A DNA stretch of 64,000 bases from Bactericera cockerelli (GCA_024516035.1 CM044957.1:52200085-52264084), one strand, 5' to 3'; counted from the stretch's first letter, positions 1 through 12,122 are shown. The notes: generated by a model from the letters alone, not told the origin. Numbers and translations: made by a program.

Positions 1-19
1 GTCAGTCAGTCAGTCAGTA
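1..19. repeat. (GTCA)n at the window edge
   Basis: Four and a half units; the array may continue left of the window. Confidence 0.8.
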
Positions 20-289
20 TCAAAATCGCAAATTTCAAAATTATATATCTCTGAAAGTTTTTTGCATAGAATCTTTAAATTTTCAATATCTTTTTAATGA
101 TATTAGGACAATTTCTTTTCCAAATTTTATAACTGAATCGGTTCGTGTAAAGATGCACTGCCGTGCTTGCTGGAACATGGCTTGGCGCACTGCCGTGCGC
201 TCAGATTCAGTATTTGAAAAATTAAAAAGTCTTTTTTGAAACTTATAGGAGTGGTTTTTTTGGTGCATAAATTATTATTATTATACACT

Positions 290-412
290 ATACAAATTTG
301 GAAACAATATAAAAGAAAAACAGAATATAAATGGAGAAAATATACATAATTATACAGATGTCCTAACTAATGAGCTGGGTTATTGCTGGGTAATCTCTTC
401 AACTGAATAAAA
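290..412 (-). mobile_element. Family I repeat, diverged
   Basis: Reverse reading has GTTGAAGAGATTACCCAGCA, ATAACCCAGCTCATTAGTTA. Confidence 0.45.
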
Positions 413-462
413 TAGTTATCGTTGGATAAAAATGACCCAACATTGCAAATAAATTATAGGCA

Positions 463-1262
463 ACGGTCGGCAACCTTTTCAAACCTACGGACCACTAACA
501 CATCCAATAAAATTGACGGACAATCACCAACGAAATATGGATTTTTTTTTAATTCTTGGTTTGTAAGCTGGAATCTAATCTTTATTTGGACACACTCACA
601 TCAAAACTTGTTAGTACATCGGAACATACCTACCCCAAAAACACCAATTCGTGGTTACAAAAAGAATAACGCCCCACTCAATAGAATGAGTATAAATAGC
701 TTAAAAATAAATGATATCAAATTGAATTTATTCATGAAGTTAAGGACATGAAGTTGGGTCTCAAAAGATCCGTATGATAAAAGTAGAAAAAAATTATGAA
801 TCTTTCATGACTTTCACGATTGTTGGGGGTCTCGAAAATAGGGTTCCCGTTGGCCTAGGAAGTCAAACAAAAAGTCAAATCAATTTATTTTTCAACGTAG
901 AGTCCATTTTTGCAATAAAAATCGCAATTTTTGAAATTCATGTTGAACTTTTCGCTGGCTGAAAGCACATGAAATGCATGGGAACTATGTTTTCCGTAAC
1001 CTTACACTCTGCCGGGCTGTCTCTTTCTTTGTATAGGCGTTCTTCACACCTCGGCCGAGGTGCTTGATTAGGAAAAATGGGGGTACTTGGGACTCTGACA
1101 TTTGGTACATACATAGAGGAAACTTGGGCTGATTATTTGTTTAGTTTTTTAAACATTTTTGTCTTTGATAATGTGTAAAATATGACTTTTTCGGCTTGAT
1201 CTCCGAAATGGCTCCGCGGACCAACTAGACCATCGCGGACCACATCGTGGTTGGCTATCGCT
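463..1262. mobile_element. Probable degraded hAT element
   Basis: Left end CAACGGTCGGCAACC and right end GGTTGGCTATCGCTG form a CGGTCGGCAACC-like inverted pair, with CGGACCAC motifs inside each end. These ends are common in hAT elements. The flanking duplication is not clear. Confidence 0.45.
936..1055. repeat. Interspersed repeat, copy 1 (pair with 29438-29575)
   Basis: Shares CATGTTGAACTTTTC, ATGAAATGCATGGGAACTAT and GCGTTCTTCACACCTCGGC with 29438-29575 in the same order. It lies inside the hAT-like remnant. The end CCTCGGCCGAGG is a palindrome. Confidence 0.7.
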
Positions 1263-2887
1263 GTATGTAGCGGATTGACAGTTTTATTGGTAAAAGTCGA
1301 CGCGTTATAATATTGTATTGTGTAAAAATGTATTCAAGATACATTGATTTGTGACTCCAATTATTATATTAACTTGATTACACTATTACAAATGAAACAT
1401 TTCAATCAGATGATCAGAAGAAGGCAATGTACCCTCTATACAGCCCGCACTGCCTCTTTGTATAGCCATGGACAACCGTTCAGTAAAATAGTTTTTGGCG
1501 CGAGGGTCCCCTGATACATTGATTAGAAGTTATAAACGAAAAATCCAAAGAATTGCCAAAAAATAAATCAAATTCGGGGTTTTTTGGCAACTACTAAGCT
1601 CAGCTTCTGGAAGTAGCAAATCAGGATTCTTACCACAAATTGACCAATGGTTGACATTTTCATCAAAAATGTTTAATCTGATTTTTTGTTCCAAGCAATG
1701 TTCTTTTGTACTGGGCTATTGGGATTTCCATAAGACATCAGCTTATCATCATTCATATTTTTTTTCTTCTACGATATACTTTTTCCATGGCGAATGTTTT
1801 GAGTGTCAAGTAGAATAAGGCGTTTTCATCAGTCTTAGCATTAATGAAGACTCAGGAGCAATATTCGATCATAAGAGCAAGTTTTTTTATTCTCAGAGGA
1901 TCAAGAAAGAGAGTGATGACCCTTCTTTATGAAGATGGTTTGGGAATGACCATATTTTATTGTTGAATTTTTCTGTATTATTTATATTAGAAATTTTATC
2001 TATACTGATACCAAGAGCGAAGATATTGTCATCAACAACCAGACTATAGAATGTGTACAAAATCCAAAATCTCAAAAGCATGGTTTCAGAATCCGACGCC
2101 ATTAACGAAGATGTATTACAGACACTGAAAAAGGTCAAGCGAAAATACACTCAGAACGCATACATCGAGCAAAAATAAATCACACCTATACAGAAAATAA
2201 ACACCCTACAAACATACCTATAAACCAGACCAATGCAAAACTGACACCCTATAAATAAATACTTACATATGTATATCACACCTATACACAACACACACCC
2301 CAAAAAATACACCAGACCTACACAAAACACACTACACTCATACACTACACAAACATTATTTTATATATCAGACACACACAGAAACAACCCCTCCCCTTTT
2401 TCTATCTCTCTCTTTCTCTCACACACAAACACAATAATATTGAATTTGATGTTCTTGATATCAGCGATTTTCATAATAGCTATTGCTCGCAATTCTCAAA
2501 TTTTCGCAAAAAAAATTATGCTACTAAAATCTATCTTCAGAATTGATCTGTTTTAAAGAGATTTGTGTGTGTGTGTTGTTTCAGTAGTAAATTGCATGAA
2601 TAATATATGAACCTTAAAGGCTTCATCAATGACTTTGCTCAAGGATATGTGTATCTCTCTTCTATGAAGTTGCCAATATTGTGCGAATTTAGTTTTCTAG
2701 GCAGAAATTGCAAGCCCTTGTGTTGTGATGTGGGATTAGAAATAAAACATGAATGAGCTATAGTACAGTGAAATGAGTTGTACATTTTTCAACAACAAGA
2801 AAAATGGCAACACGATACATTTACTTTTATTAGAAATATTGGGTCTGGCTGGGGAGGTTACAGGCAGAAGGCAAGTGCCTCGCTAGT
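1263..2887. other. No gene seen
   Basis: AT-rich sequence without a recognisable exon; only the CA-rich tract at 2145-2445 stands out. Confidence 0.5.
2145..2445. repeat. CA-rich, G-poor low-complexity tract
   Basis: About 300 bp of degenerate ACACC/TACAC sequence with almost no G on the plus strand, ending in CTCTC(ACAC) repeats. Confidence 0.75.
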
Positions 2888-2995
2888 CACTAGAGGACCA
2901 TAAATAGGGAACTGTGTAGGTGTACTGACTAGCCAACCGAAACAAGTCAGGCTAGCTTGCAGTTTCACAACGGTTTCTCTTGAAGAATCAGATGA
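2888..2995 (+). repeat. Family J repeat, diverged copy
   Basis: Contains CTAGAGGACCATAAATAGGG, GACTAGCCAACCG and GGCTAGCTTGCAGTTTCAC in the same order as the 23.3-kb copy. Confidence 0.5.
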
Positions 2996-3666
2996 ATTTT
3001 GAAGCTATGAGAAAAACGGGCTTTAATCACAACTTTTACACAAAAGAAAATGTTGGGCTTCATGATAGGTAGTACTTGAAGTGCTGAAGCTACCTTTGAA
3101 ATATTTGCATTCGTTATATCGATGGTGGAAAGGCCTCCCTCGAATCGTAACCCTCAAAATTTCAAAATTGAGGTTTTAATGGAAATAAATTCTTTGAGTT
3201 AAACTACGTGAGAGGCAAGGACTCTAAGTGTTTCAGACCTCTCTTTAAATAAATATTCATTTAAAAAACTACATTGGTTTTAAGGTCCTAACCGTCATTA
3301 TCTCATTAAAAACTGTTCAAAATCAAGATTTTTAGTTATATTCTCAAGTAGGAAGCACAGATGACTCTCAGGGCTGAACCCCAATTAGAAAAAAAGCAAT
3401 TCAATATTGGTTCATAAGCCACTACTAACCTGTGTTAATTCATAATAATAATAAAAAAATTGAACAACCTGTATAAAAAGTAAAACCTCAACATCCTCTG
3501 TTTCAAGATTATTGCGAATAAGTTCAACCTGTAGAGATATTCAAATTATCCGCGAGTTATACTAATCTAAGCGTGTGTGAGAGAAGCACGTTACCCGTCA
3601 AATCTGTTTGTTCGTATCACTTCCGCTTGCCTTTGCTTTTCGCGCGCATTTTACTCGCCAATTATA

Positions 3667-3736
3667 GTCAAGCCGGTAACTCAGTGATCAAGGCATCGTC
3701 AGTAATCCAGAAGTCGCGGGTTCAAAACCCAGTGCG
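3667..3736 (+). mobile_element. SINE family A, 5' part (split by TTAA MITE)
   Basis: tRNA-like head: A-box region GGTAACTCAGTGATCAAGGC and B-box GGGTTCAAAACCCAG. The body continues at 4650 after the MITE. Confidence 0.75.
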
Positions 3737-3740
3737 TTAA

Positions 3741-4645
3741 GTTGACAGCCCACCAGAACGGATTTTGACCAAATATGGCTCAACGTTTTGTGCCGTTTTG
3801 TGAAAAAAATAATAAAATATTTTGTACCCCTACCGTTCTCGAGATAAAGACCCCCCCCCCTCCCCCAGGTGGGCTGTCAATTTAACGTTAAAATGGCAGC
3901 CCACCAGAACGAATTAAGTTGAAACTAGGTTCATTGGATTCGGCTCGTTTTGTGCCAAAAATATTTTCCTTCTACGACTTTTCGTTGCCGAGATATCGAC
4001 ATCTAAAAAAAGTCACTTTTTGGCGGAAATTTTTTTTTCTTCGATTTTTATACCATCGTTTTGTGTTACAACTTTTGTCATTAAAGATTTTTTGTACCCC
4101 TACCGTTCTCAAGTTATAGACCCCCCCCCCCCCCCCCCAAAGAATTTCCCCCCCCCCCAACTTAACGTTAAATTGGCAGCCCACCAGAACGGATTAAGTT
4201 GAAACTAGGTTCATTGGATTTGGCTCGTTTTGTCACTGTGGCCGATACACTGGCTTGCACGCACAGTGACCTCACGTTCATCGGCAGAAATATTCTGTAC
4301 TGTTGAATATTTAGTTAAGAGTGGAATTACATAATCTCAAACCTCGTTAGGAAATGTCAGAAGCTCTTTCCCGCCAAAAAGATACTTTTTCAGATGTCGA
4401 TATTTTGGGAACGAAAGGTCGTAAGAGGAAAATATTTTTGGCACAAAACGAGCCAAATCCAATGAACCTAGTTTCAACTAAACCCGTTCTTGTGGGCTGT
4501 CAACTTAACGTTGAGTTGACAGCCCACCTGAGGGTGGTCGTTATCTCGAAACCGGTAGTAGTACAAAATAAATTTTTGTTGCCACAATAAGAGCACAAAA
4601 CGTTGAGCCATATTTGGTCAAAATCCGTTCTAGTGGGCTGTCAAC
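3741..4645. mobile_element. 905-bp TTAA-flanked MITE inserted in a SINE
   Basis: Both ends abut TTAA (3737-3740 and 4646-4649). The terminal inverted repeats start GTTGACAGCCCAC and pair over about 55 bp with one mismatch. Related subterminal copies (GGCAGCCCACCAGAACGG at 3894 and 4177) and poly-C tracts (3848-3866, 4121-4160) lie inside. The left flank is the 5' part of a family A SINE and the right flank is its 3' part, which demonstrates insertion. A TTAA target duplication is the hallmark of piggyBac-group transposases. No transposase is present. Confidence 0.85.
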
Positions 4646-4649
4646 TTAA

Positions 4650-4740
4650 AGTACCTTGCCATTCGGGATTTTGACAACATATTTATTATGTCTTGGGTTT
4701 ACTGCTAGAGTACTTGGACTCATGAGTGGTGGTGATAATG
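4650..4740 (+). mobile_element. SINE family A, 3' part
   Basis: TTCGGGATTTTGACAACATA, GTCTTGGGTTTACTGCTAGA and TTGGACTCATGAGTG are the family A body, completing the SINE begun at 3667. Confidence 0.75.
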
Positions 4741-4811
4741 ATGATGGTGTTGATTTTAATGAAAATTATGATGATGACAGTGAGGACAGAAGAAGGTGGA
4801 CTTATATCAAG

Positions 4812-5105
4812 TTATCCTGGAAACTCCTCAAATGAATAAGGAGCTAGCACAAGTAAATGTTTTTTGAGGGCATTTTTGAATAGGATGACGTTTTGAATTT
4901 CTTTTATGGACGGAGGAATTTTGTTGAACAGTTTTATGACCTCTTTCAAGTATGATTTGTCCATAACTTTGCTTGTTACAAATTTATCCTTATTCCTCGT
5001 ATTATAGTTGTGAACATTACTGTGCTTGAGGAGGCTTGGAGATAACTTGTGTATCAAGACACAAGAGTCCAGAATAACCTGAGCATAAATGTGAGGATTC
5101 CCTGC
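4812..5105 (-). mobile_element. LINE ORF2 C-terminal fragment
   Basis: The minus-strand frame reads NPHIYAQVILDS..., HNYNTRNKDKF, LFNKIPPSIKEI and FKNALKKHLL. This matches the usual end of LINE ORF2 proteins (a YNTR..K block, then a WN.LP-like block, then FK..LK..L). A stop precedes it upstream, so only about 90 residues survive. Confidence 0.75.
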
Positions 5106-5111
5106 TGCCTA

Positions 5112-6012
5112 AAGCTATCCAGCTTTTCACATTTCTGGACGAATCATAGCCTCAGGATACCAAAAAACTTGTTTCCAGCCATTGGTCTGTGTGTGTGTGT
5201 GTTGTTGTTTTTTTTTTAATTTTTTTTTAAAAAAAGAATGAGTGTTTAGCGTTTTTATTTCGTAGCCATGAAACAGGAGCTACTGTAGACGCTTGTGGTC
5301 TGTGTTGTAGCCTGCCCATCCCGGTAGTATGCCTACCCTCTGATGGGCGAGAAGTGACCCAATACTTCCCAATTAGGTGCTGGGTCAACACGAGCGCACC
5401 GAAAGGTATCCCTTACAAACAATTGTAACCAAATTAAGAATACAAATTTTTGTCGGCACGGGGGATCGAACCCGGGATCCTTCCGCATGGCAAGCGAGTG
5501 CTTAACCACTGAGCTAATCGCGCGCTCGTGTGTGTGTGTGAACAGGATATCTCAAGAACGGTAAGAGCTAGAGACTTGAAATTTGGTATGGTAATAATTT
5601 TATACACCAGACGAACCATGAAACTTTTGGTTGAAATCAGCTGCATTCTGCGGCCGCAAATGTTGGCCGCAAGGCCGCTTCTTTGAATTGGATAAAGATA
5701 CAAAAAAGTTAGAGAATAACATTTTGTCAGATTAAAAAAATAATAGGGGTTCACTCTGATAATTTTTTGATATTTTGAACATTTTGGAACCCGGCCCAAT
5801 TTACCGGTATTTTGGGGGGGACCCGCTTGGACTAACTTTTTTATTATTCATCCTAGATTGTGACATATCAAATCCAATGATTTTGAGGTGCTGATTACGA
5901 ATTTGGCTTTAATTTTTGGCTAACTGTTACCTTTGATTTACCAGTGGCTTTTGGTCCTGTTCCCATTCCTAATATGATAAGGAAAGTCGTGTGATGTTAC
6001 ACCAGATTTTTT
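5112..6012. mobile_element. CTTTCC-element, copy 1, diverged and split by a SINE
   Basis: From TTTTCACATTTCTGGACGAA to GATAAGGAAAGTCGTGTGAT. The left end is truncated. The (GT)n tract that replaces (CTGT)n is split by the family E SINE at 5221-5526. Confidence 0.8.
5221..5526 (-). mobile_element. SINE family E, inserted in a CTTTCC-element
   Basis: Reverse copy: CGCGATTAGCTCAGTGGTTA, TTGCCATGCGGAAGGATCCC, GGTTCGATCCCCCGTGCCGA head, ending in the ATGGCTACGAAATAAAAA tail. The head resembles tRNA-Gly(GCC). Confidence 0.85.
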
Positions 6013-6062
6013 GTGTAATGCGGAATGCTGGTATGCTATTTTTAGGTAGGGTGGTTCAACGT

Positions 6063-6180
6063 CGTTTTCAACTGCATGGTCATAACACGTCAGATTTTAC
6101 ACTCCAATAGCTGGAATCCAAGTTATAACCTCGCTTGACCTTCCTTAACTTCAGTGACAGAGCGAGGACTAGCTGCTTGT
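6063..6180 (-). mobile_element. 5S-headed SINE (family D), internally deleted
   Basis: Reverse: tail CAACTGCATGGTCATAAC..., head AAGTTAAGGAAGGTCAAGCG and GAGGTTATAACTTGGAT. Confidence 0.65.
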
Positions 6181-7369
6181 ATGGTTAATTAATGTTTTCG
6201 TCATACGCGCAATCCTCCTCTGCCGGCAGTCTCCAGGTTCTATCCCCAGATATGGCATCTTTGCTTACCGTTCTCGGATGCAGAGTGGTCAGAGTGACGT
6301 CATCACCTCTTCGCTCCCTGGTTGCACTTGAGCCTCCACTCCATAGCGGCTAGCTCCCCCGCGGAGGAGAGCCTAAACAGACTGGAACACAAGAGGCATG
6401 TAACACTCTTTATATTTAAACAGAACTAGCAGGGTTCCCGTGCTTCACCGTGGTCGAATAAAAATATACTAAGACATCCCCGTAGAATAACCTTAAATTA
6501 TTCAAGCAATAGCTGACACTTTTATCACCCACATACTCGTTCATATACACATAAACTATTATTCTGACTTACGTACTTATATGTAGAAAAAAAGGTCCAA
6601 AGTAGTCATTTGAATACCTATAAGTTATCCTAGAGTATAGAGAGTAGTTGTTGAAAATTCTTGAATTGTTAACAATTAACACTCTCTATTTTGGAATAAC
6701 TTAGGTATTAATGACCCTTTTTGAAGTTATTTTTGGCTCTATGTTAAGAACGTAGACAGAAAGATGGACAGTTAAAGCCCTGGTGCATAGTTAAACGCTA
6801 ATCGGAGTGTCAACTAGAGATCCTTTAAGGCTATTATTATTTTAAAAGAAAACTGATCATTCCAGTGTATAGTGTTAATCGAGTAATTAAAGTTTAAAAT
6901 TTAAGTGCTAGATTCTCACTGGTTGAATATTGTTACCTTTTAATATTATAAGCTATCTGATTAGTTGATTCAAAAATGGACACATAGAGTTTCTAAAATC
7001 AGCTGTTTGAATTTTAATTTTAATCTTAAATGTTGCTCTGACCAACGTTAAAGGACCAATTAAAATTGATTCAACTATGCATCGAAAACGATTTTAACGC
7101 TCGAGTAGAAGCTTAATCGGTGAATCAATATTAGTGAGACCATTACGTCTGACTATGCATTAACTACCTTTGCAAGAACTGAGGGTGCTTGTTGTTCTAG
7201 TGTCATAATAATATATTATTATTAATTTCACTTTACTCCTTTACCACTGCAATAGAGTTACGCCCCGAGGCATGGCTGTATATTAATTTTCTTAACCCCA
7301 CTCTACACAATGAGGCATGTCCGTATATCGTTTCGGGTTGTTACTCGGCCCCATAATATCTCTTCTTAG

Positions 7370-7700
7370 CTACCAGCCTCCGTGGCGTAACGGTTGTGAC
7401 TACTGCCCGTAGTCCAGAGATCCCCAGTTCAACTTCCGGTTGAGCAGACTTTTCGAAGAAAATTCTGTTCCCTTCAAACACGTGAGGCTGGCATTTCCAG
7501 CCCTACCCAGGCTGAGTGAGGTTAATTTGGGTAGCTAGTACGATTACCTGCGAATGGAGGGTAAAACCCTCGTCCTGACTATCTATCTCATACTAGGACG
7601 TTAAAACCAAATAGAATCAATAGGTCACAATAGATCTAAATAGAGGTCGGTGAGATAATTGGGGCTTCACTTGTGAAACTCCGACCAGTCTATAATAATA
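7370..7700 (+). mobile_element. SINE family C
   Basis: Head AGCCTCCGTGGCGTAACGGT, CCCGTAGTCCAGAGATCCCC; body AACACGTGAGGCTGGCATTT, AGGCTGAGTGAGGTTAATTT, GACGTTAAAACCAAATAGAA, then GGTCACAATAGATCTAAAT and GGGGCTTCACTTGTGAAACT. Confidence 0.82.
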
Positions 7701-7865
7701 CCTGTAAATGGAACTTTCGAGCCCTTCACTAGTAACTTCCCCTGAAATTATTATACAAATTCGATCAAGTTTTATTTATAGAAAGACATAAATACTCGTA
7801 GATACAAGGAATATTTACAATTATAGAAAAAAACTTGAATTATAGAAGTGTACAATAAAACAATA

Positions 7866-8071
7866 GTGTAGTGCATTGGTAGTCACGCGCAAGTCTGGTT
7901 ATCCAGGTAACCTAGGGATCCGTTGGTTCGAAACCCACCCAGTGCATGAATTTATCCTCATTAATTTGAGTTTGTGACCACATAATTATAAGACTCTGAG
8001 GGTTAGGTGGTAGAAAATGCTTTGAGCATTATCCTTGCCTGGTGGTAACCTTCCACTAAAGAGTTTTATTA
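7866..8071 (+). mobile_element. SINE family B
   Basis: Head GTAGTGCATTGGTAGTCACG..GGTTCGAAACCCACCCAGTG with A and B boxes; body TCATTAATTTGAGTTTGTGA, TGAGGGTTAGGTGGTAGAAA, GGTAACCTTCCACTAAAGAG. The Helitron-like repeat starts right at its tail. Confidence 0.85.
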
Positions 8072-8303
8072 TCTTAATATATAAATGTCAAAGTCACTGA
8101 CTGACCACTGACTCATCATCGCTCTACAGCCCAAACCGTAAGTCCTAGGAAGCTGAAATTTGGTAGGTAGCTTTGTCTTATAGTCTAGATGTGCAATAAG
8201 ACGGGATTTTTCGAAATTCCCACTACAACACCTGCCATTGGCGAAAAAGGATTTTTTGCTTTCACGGCCATGCCTCGGCCCGCAAAGCGGGCGACAGCCC
8301 GCT
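8072..8303 (+). mobile_element. Helitron-like nonautonomous repeat, copy 1
   Basis: Starts TCTTAATATATAAATGTCAA and ends in a GC-rich hairpin AGCGGGCTGTCGCCCGCT (minus-strand reading). It is about 95 percent alike by eye to 18066-18300. A 5' TC after A and a 3' hairpin suggest Helitron, but the expected 3' CTRR is not clear. Confidence 0.6.
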
Positions 8304-8394
8304 TGTTATAATGTAAAAATTACTAGTGTGACATCACTCTACTTTCCTTTCAATATGTCAAAGTCTGAAACTGGTGACTAAATGTTATCAGAGT

Positions 8395-8500
8395 TAACGA
8401 AAAATTAATATCAAATTTGTTACCATCACCTCAAAAATAATGGATTTGATATTTATGTCTCAACACTCACAACCCCCATCTAGGATGAATAATAAAAATA
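8395..8500 (-). repeat. Fragment related to the CTTTCC-element (inverted)
   Basis: GGATGAATAATAAAAATATA and the GTTACCATCACCTC region are the reverse complement of the element's 3' third (TTATTATTCATCCTA..GAGGTG). Confidence 0.5.
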
Positions 8501-8598
8501 TAGTGGGAAATAATTTAAATCATGTCACCTGATTTTGATTTAAAACTAAGGTTTGAATGGATGAGTAGAAGAACCAGGAATGTCAAAAATCGATTTTT

Positions 8599-8728
8599 TA
8601 CTTTCCTTATCCTATAATAAGGAAAGTATTGTATTCGTCGAAAATTTGACCTACCCAGTTTTTCACATTTCTGGACGAATCATGGCCTCAGGATACCAAA
8701 AAAGTTGTTTTCAGCCATTGGTCCGTGC

Positions 8729-8770
<42 letters not shown>

Positions 8771-9256
8771 AAACAGGATATCTCAAGAACGGTAAAAGCT
8801 AGAAACTTGAAATTTGGTACACAAATTAATTTTATACACCAGACGAACCACGAAACTTTTGGTTGAAATCGGCCGCATTCTGCGGCCACAGGGCCGCAAA
8901 TGCTAGCCGCAAGCGCCGCTTCTTTAAATTGGTTAAAGATACAAAATTTTTTAGAGAACAACATTTTCTTAGATTAAAAAAATAATAGGGGTCTATTCTG
9001 ATCATTTTTTTGATATCTTGAACTTTTTGGAACTCGGCCCCAATTTACCGATATTTGGGGGGGACCCGCTTTGACTAACTTTTTTATTATTCATCCTACA
9101 TAGGGGTTGTGACATATCAAATTCAATGATTTTGAAGTGCTGATTACGAATTTGGCATTGGTTTTTAGTTATCTGTTACCGTTGAGTCACCAGTGGCGGG
9201 ATTCGACTCTTTTTTGGGGGATAAGGAAAGTCGTGTGATGTTTACACCAGATTTTT
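8599..9256. mobile_element. CTTTCC-element, copy 2
   Basis: Full-length copy with the same ends as 48729-49384, (CTGT)n at 8730-8770 and the GGCCGCA-rich block at 8868-8925. Its left border lies against AATGTCAAAAATCGATTTTT, whose complement recurs at 9548, so it was probably inserted into an older inverted-repeat element (8550-9590). Confidence 0.85.
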
Positions 9257-9259
9257 TTT

Positions 9260-10990
9260 TCTTCGTAGAATAAGAAGGAATGTACTCTTTTCTATCATCT
9301 CTGTGAATATGAAGGAGAAATACCCCTTAAAAGTATAATTTTTTTCGATTTTAAAGTGGGGGAAGCGAAAAAAAATCTGATGTAAAACAAGGAATGTAAC
9401 AAAATCCCTGACCACTTTTGCTAGCGGTATTAGTACCTAGTTGTGAGAATCTTGTCGAATAACAAGGAATGTAAAATTTAATTTTTATTATACTCATTAG
9501 CACCAGGAAAGCAAAAATAAGACAAATCTTATTTTTGCTTTCCTGAAAAGTCGATTTTTGACATTAATGGTTCTTCTACTCACCCATTCGTTTAATTTTT
9601 TTTTTTGGTCTCTTTTATAATATTTCAACAAAAAAAAAACACTACAAAATTTGATCCCAATACCAATAAAATTGAAAGTGTTAATTTTATTTTATTTTTA
9701 TAGACAAATGGTCGTGACATATGAAATGAATGGCCAGTCTGAAAGAAAAAAAAACCTATGAAAATGGGAAAATGATCATAGGCTTGAAGGATATTATTTT
9801 GTTGTTTTTTATGTACCTAATCGAGAAACTCTTTAACATTATGAAAAGCCTTTATTGCATAAGGTCTTTTAATTAAAATGTGTCGCAAGAATCTTATTTA
9901 AAATTGAAGTTCATTGAAAATATGTTTTATAAACTGTTAGCATAATGGGACTACCTGTCTTGCGCTGACAGTCTAGATAAAGCACTACTTATACTTATTT
10001 ACTGAACCATATTTTTATTTTCGAGGAGCATTACTGACTGACCTTTAAAATCGGCGCGGCGTAGGCGACTTTTTAGGATGATTCTTTGTCATGTTTTGTC
10101 TATCCAGAATAGTACGTATTAAATAAAATAATCCTTTGAAAGCACCAAAGAAAACTTGTTTTGAAGTTTGTAGTATATTTTTTTCTACAAAATATTATTA
10201 AAAAGGGACCGACAGACCATTTCAAAAAGCCCTAGGCAACTTTTTATAAAGGTCTCTCTGTAATGTGTCCATTGATGGAGAACAAAAAGATCCTTAAAAG
10301 AGTCAAAGAAAACTTATTTTTAGGTTAAAAGGAGAAAATATCTTGGAATCAGATGCGTAACATTATTCGCAAGGGGCTTTTGAAAGCGCCACAGACAGAT
10401 CTCTCTGTAATCTACCAATCCGTCCAATAAACTTTACGCAAAATATTATTTAAGATCTATTGAAAGCGTCAAATGAACTTACTTCAAAGACAATAACAAA
10501 AAAATTCACAAAAACTGATCCGTCTTTGTTTTTTTTTTTTTTTTTTTTTTTTTCTAAACAAAGTTAAAAGAAATAATGTTCAAAGAAAAGTCTTTACCGA
10601 ACACAATTTTCAGGATCTTCCGATGTTTCAAGTATTCAACCATTAATTTGTTCAACTATTAAGTGTCTTATTTAAAAAATGCAAATTGTTTTGAACTATA
10701 TTTTTAAATGATACAAAACATTTTCAAGTTAACTTTAGCTGTCTAAAAATCTTCAGAATCGATATTTAGGTAAAAAGGTACCTTTCTAGAAATCATTTTA
10801 CGTAATTTTTTTTTTATTAGTTTTTTGAGTTTCAGTTCAAAAATGGTTCAGTTCAGACAATTTAAATAAAATTAATATTTTCATAACTCTGCCGTCTAAA
10901 CTCTTCAGGAAGATAATAGCACTGATATCAGCATTAGTCGAGAATTTAGACACTTGTTTTTTAAAAAAAGGTAAAAAAAGAGCATCATTG
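9260..10990. other. No gene seen
   Basis: AT-rich; apart from the hairpin at 9504 and poly-T at 10528, only a segment at 9935-10000 repeated (inverted) at 43208-43300. Confidence 0.5.
9504..9545. repeat. Perfect 19-bp hairpin
   Basis: CAGGAAAGCAAAAATAAGA, loop CAAA, then the exact reverse complement. Confidence 0.95.
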
Positions 10991-10999
10991 AACCGTACT

Positions 11000-11790
11000 T
11001 TTCACCAACTCAACTCAACATACCTCATGAGGGCGTTCGGGGTAATTCCTCGCCAATGTGAAGCACATACCAAAAATACCAAACCAAAAATAAAGAAAAG
11101 GACACTAAAAAAGACACGAAAACACTTGAAAATCCTCGTGAAAGTGATCACCGCCTCGCAGCTTTATCTCGTGAGCGCGCTAATCAGGCAAAAGTTTGGC
11201 GAGCACTTCTCAAAGGTCAACTCAGGTCTGAGCGAAGCACAAGACTAGCGGTCTCCCTCCTCTCCTCAGGGCGAGGTGTGACACTGCGAAAAACGCACAC
11301 GGAAATTTTCGCAATTGGCAACAAAAAAAAACAGTTATAAGCGTGTGAAAACCCCGTGAGCTTGTAATGGTGACGGCCGAGGGCATGAAGTAGAGTGCGC
11401 GCTCTCGCACACCGCCTATTTATACCTCTGAGGACCTCGAGCACGTCAAATTAGACGAACTTTTAAAAATAGGAAGATCCGCACATTTGCACTTTTCGGA
11501 CAAAATTAGTGGAAAACGCACGGACGGATTCGCGAAATATTCAGACAAGAACGGCGGGGATTTGCAATGTTAATCAGTAGCCGGACAGGTGATGACTGGT
11601 CGAGATTTGCAAAGGAAGATGCATGTGCGAATTGTAATGCATTCGTCCGAGAGGAGACCTGGGGTCCGTTGTATGTCACCTGCATAGCGCGGAAAACTGT
11701 TCTCGCATTGGTTGGGATGAATCTTGCAAGGGTCTGTTGTACGAGTATGACAGACGCCATCGGTTTTCTTTCTTTAATCTTCCTTACGTT
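11000..11790. promoter_or_regulatory. GC-rich unique island, possible promoter region
   Basis: It is higher in GC and CpG than the surrounding sequence and free of the recognised repeats. On the minus strand TATAAATAGG at 11415-11424 is a good TATA-box match, followed by GC-rich sequence. Short frames are open on both strands, but none shows a known domain. It may hold a promoter or first exon. Weak evidence. Confidence 0.25.
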
Positions 11791-11819
11791 AGATTTCTGA
11801 ATAGCAAATTCACATTGTA

Positions 11820-11925
11820 CTTCACTTTCAACTGCATGGTCATATCAGGACGGGAGTTTTACCCTCCATATGCTGGAAACTCACAAACCAATCAATTAAA
11901 CCAGTCTGAGTGGAACTGGCAATAG
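11820..11925 (-). mobile_element. SINE family D, 3' body only
   Basis: CTTTCAACTGCATGGTCATA, ACCCTCCATATGCTGGAAAC match the reverse body; the 5S head is missing. Confidence 0.6.
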
Positions 11926-12122
11926 AAAAACAGAAAAAAACGCAATTCTACCTTAAAAATAAATTAGAAAAAAAGAGAGAGGGTTGAGAATTTTTGGAAT
12001 TATGTATAAGTGATTTAGACAAAGGGGAAAATCGATGATAAATTACGCCAAGATGTGAACATTGTGAACCATTGATGAGAAAGTAGTGTGTCCATCATTG
12101 ACAGTGTATTTTTTATCATCTG

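Noticed and set aside
10988..11248. 86-codon plus frame in the GC-rich island
   Set aside because: Lys-rich and without motif; codon pattern and splice context give no support.
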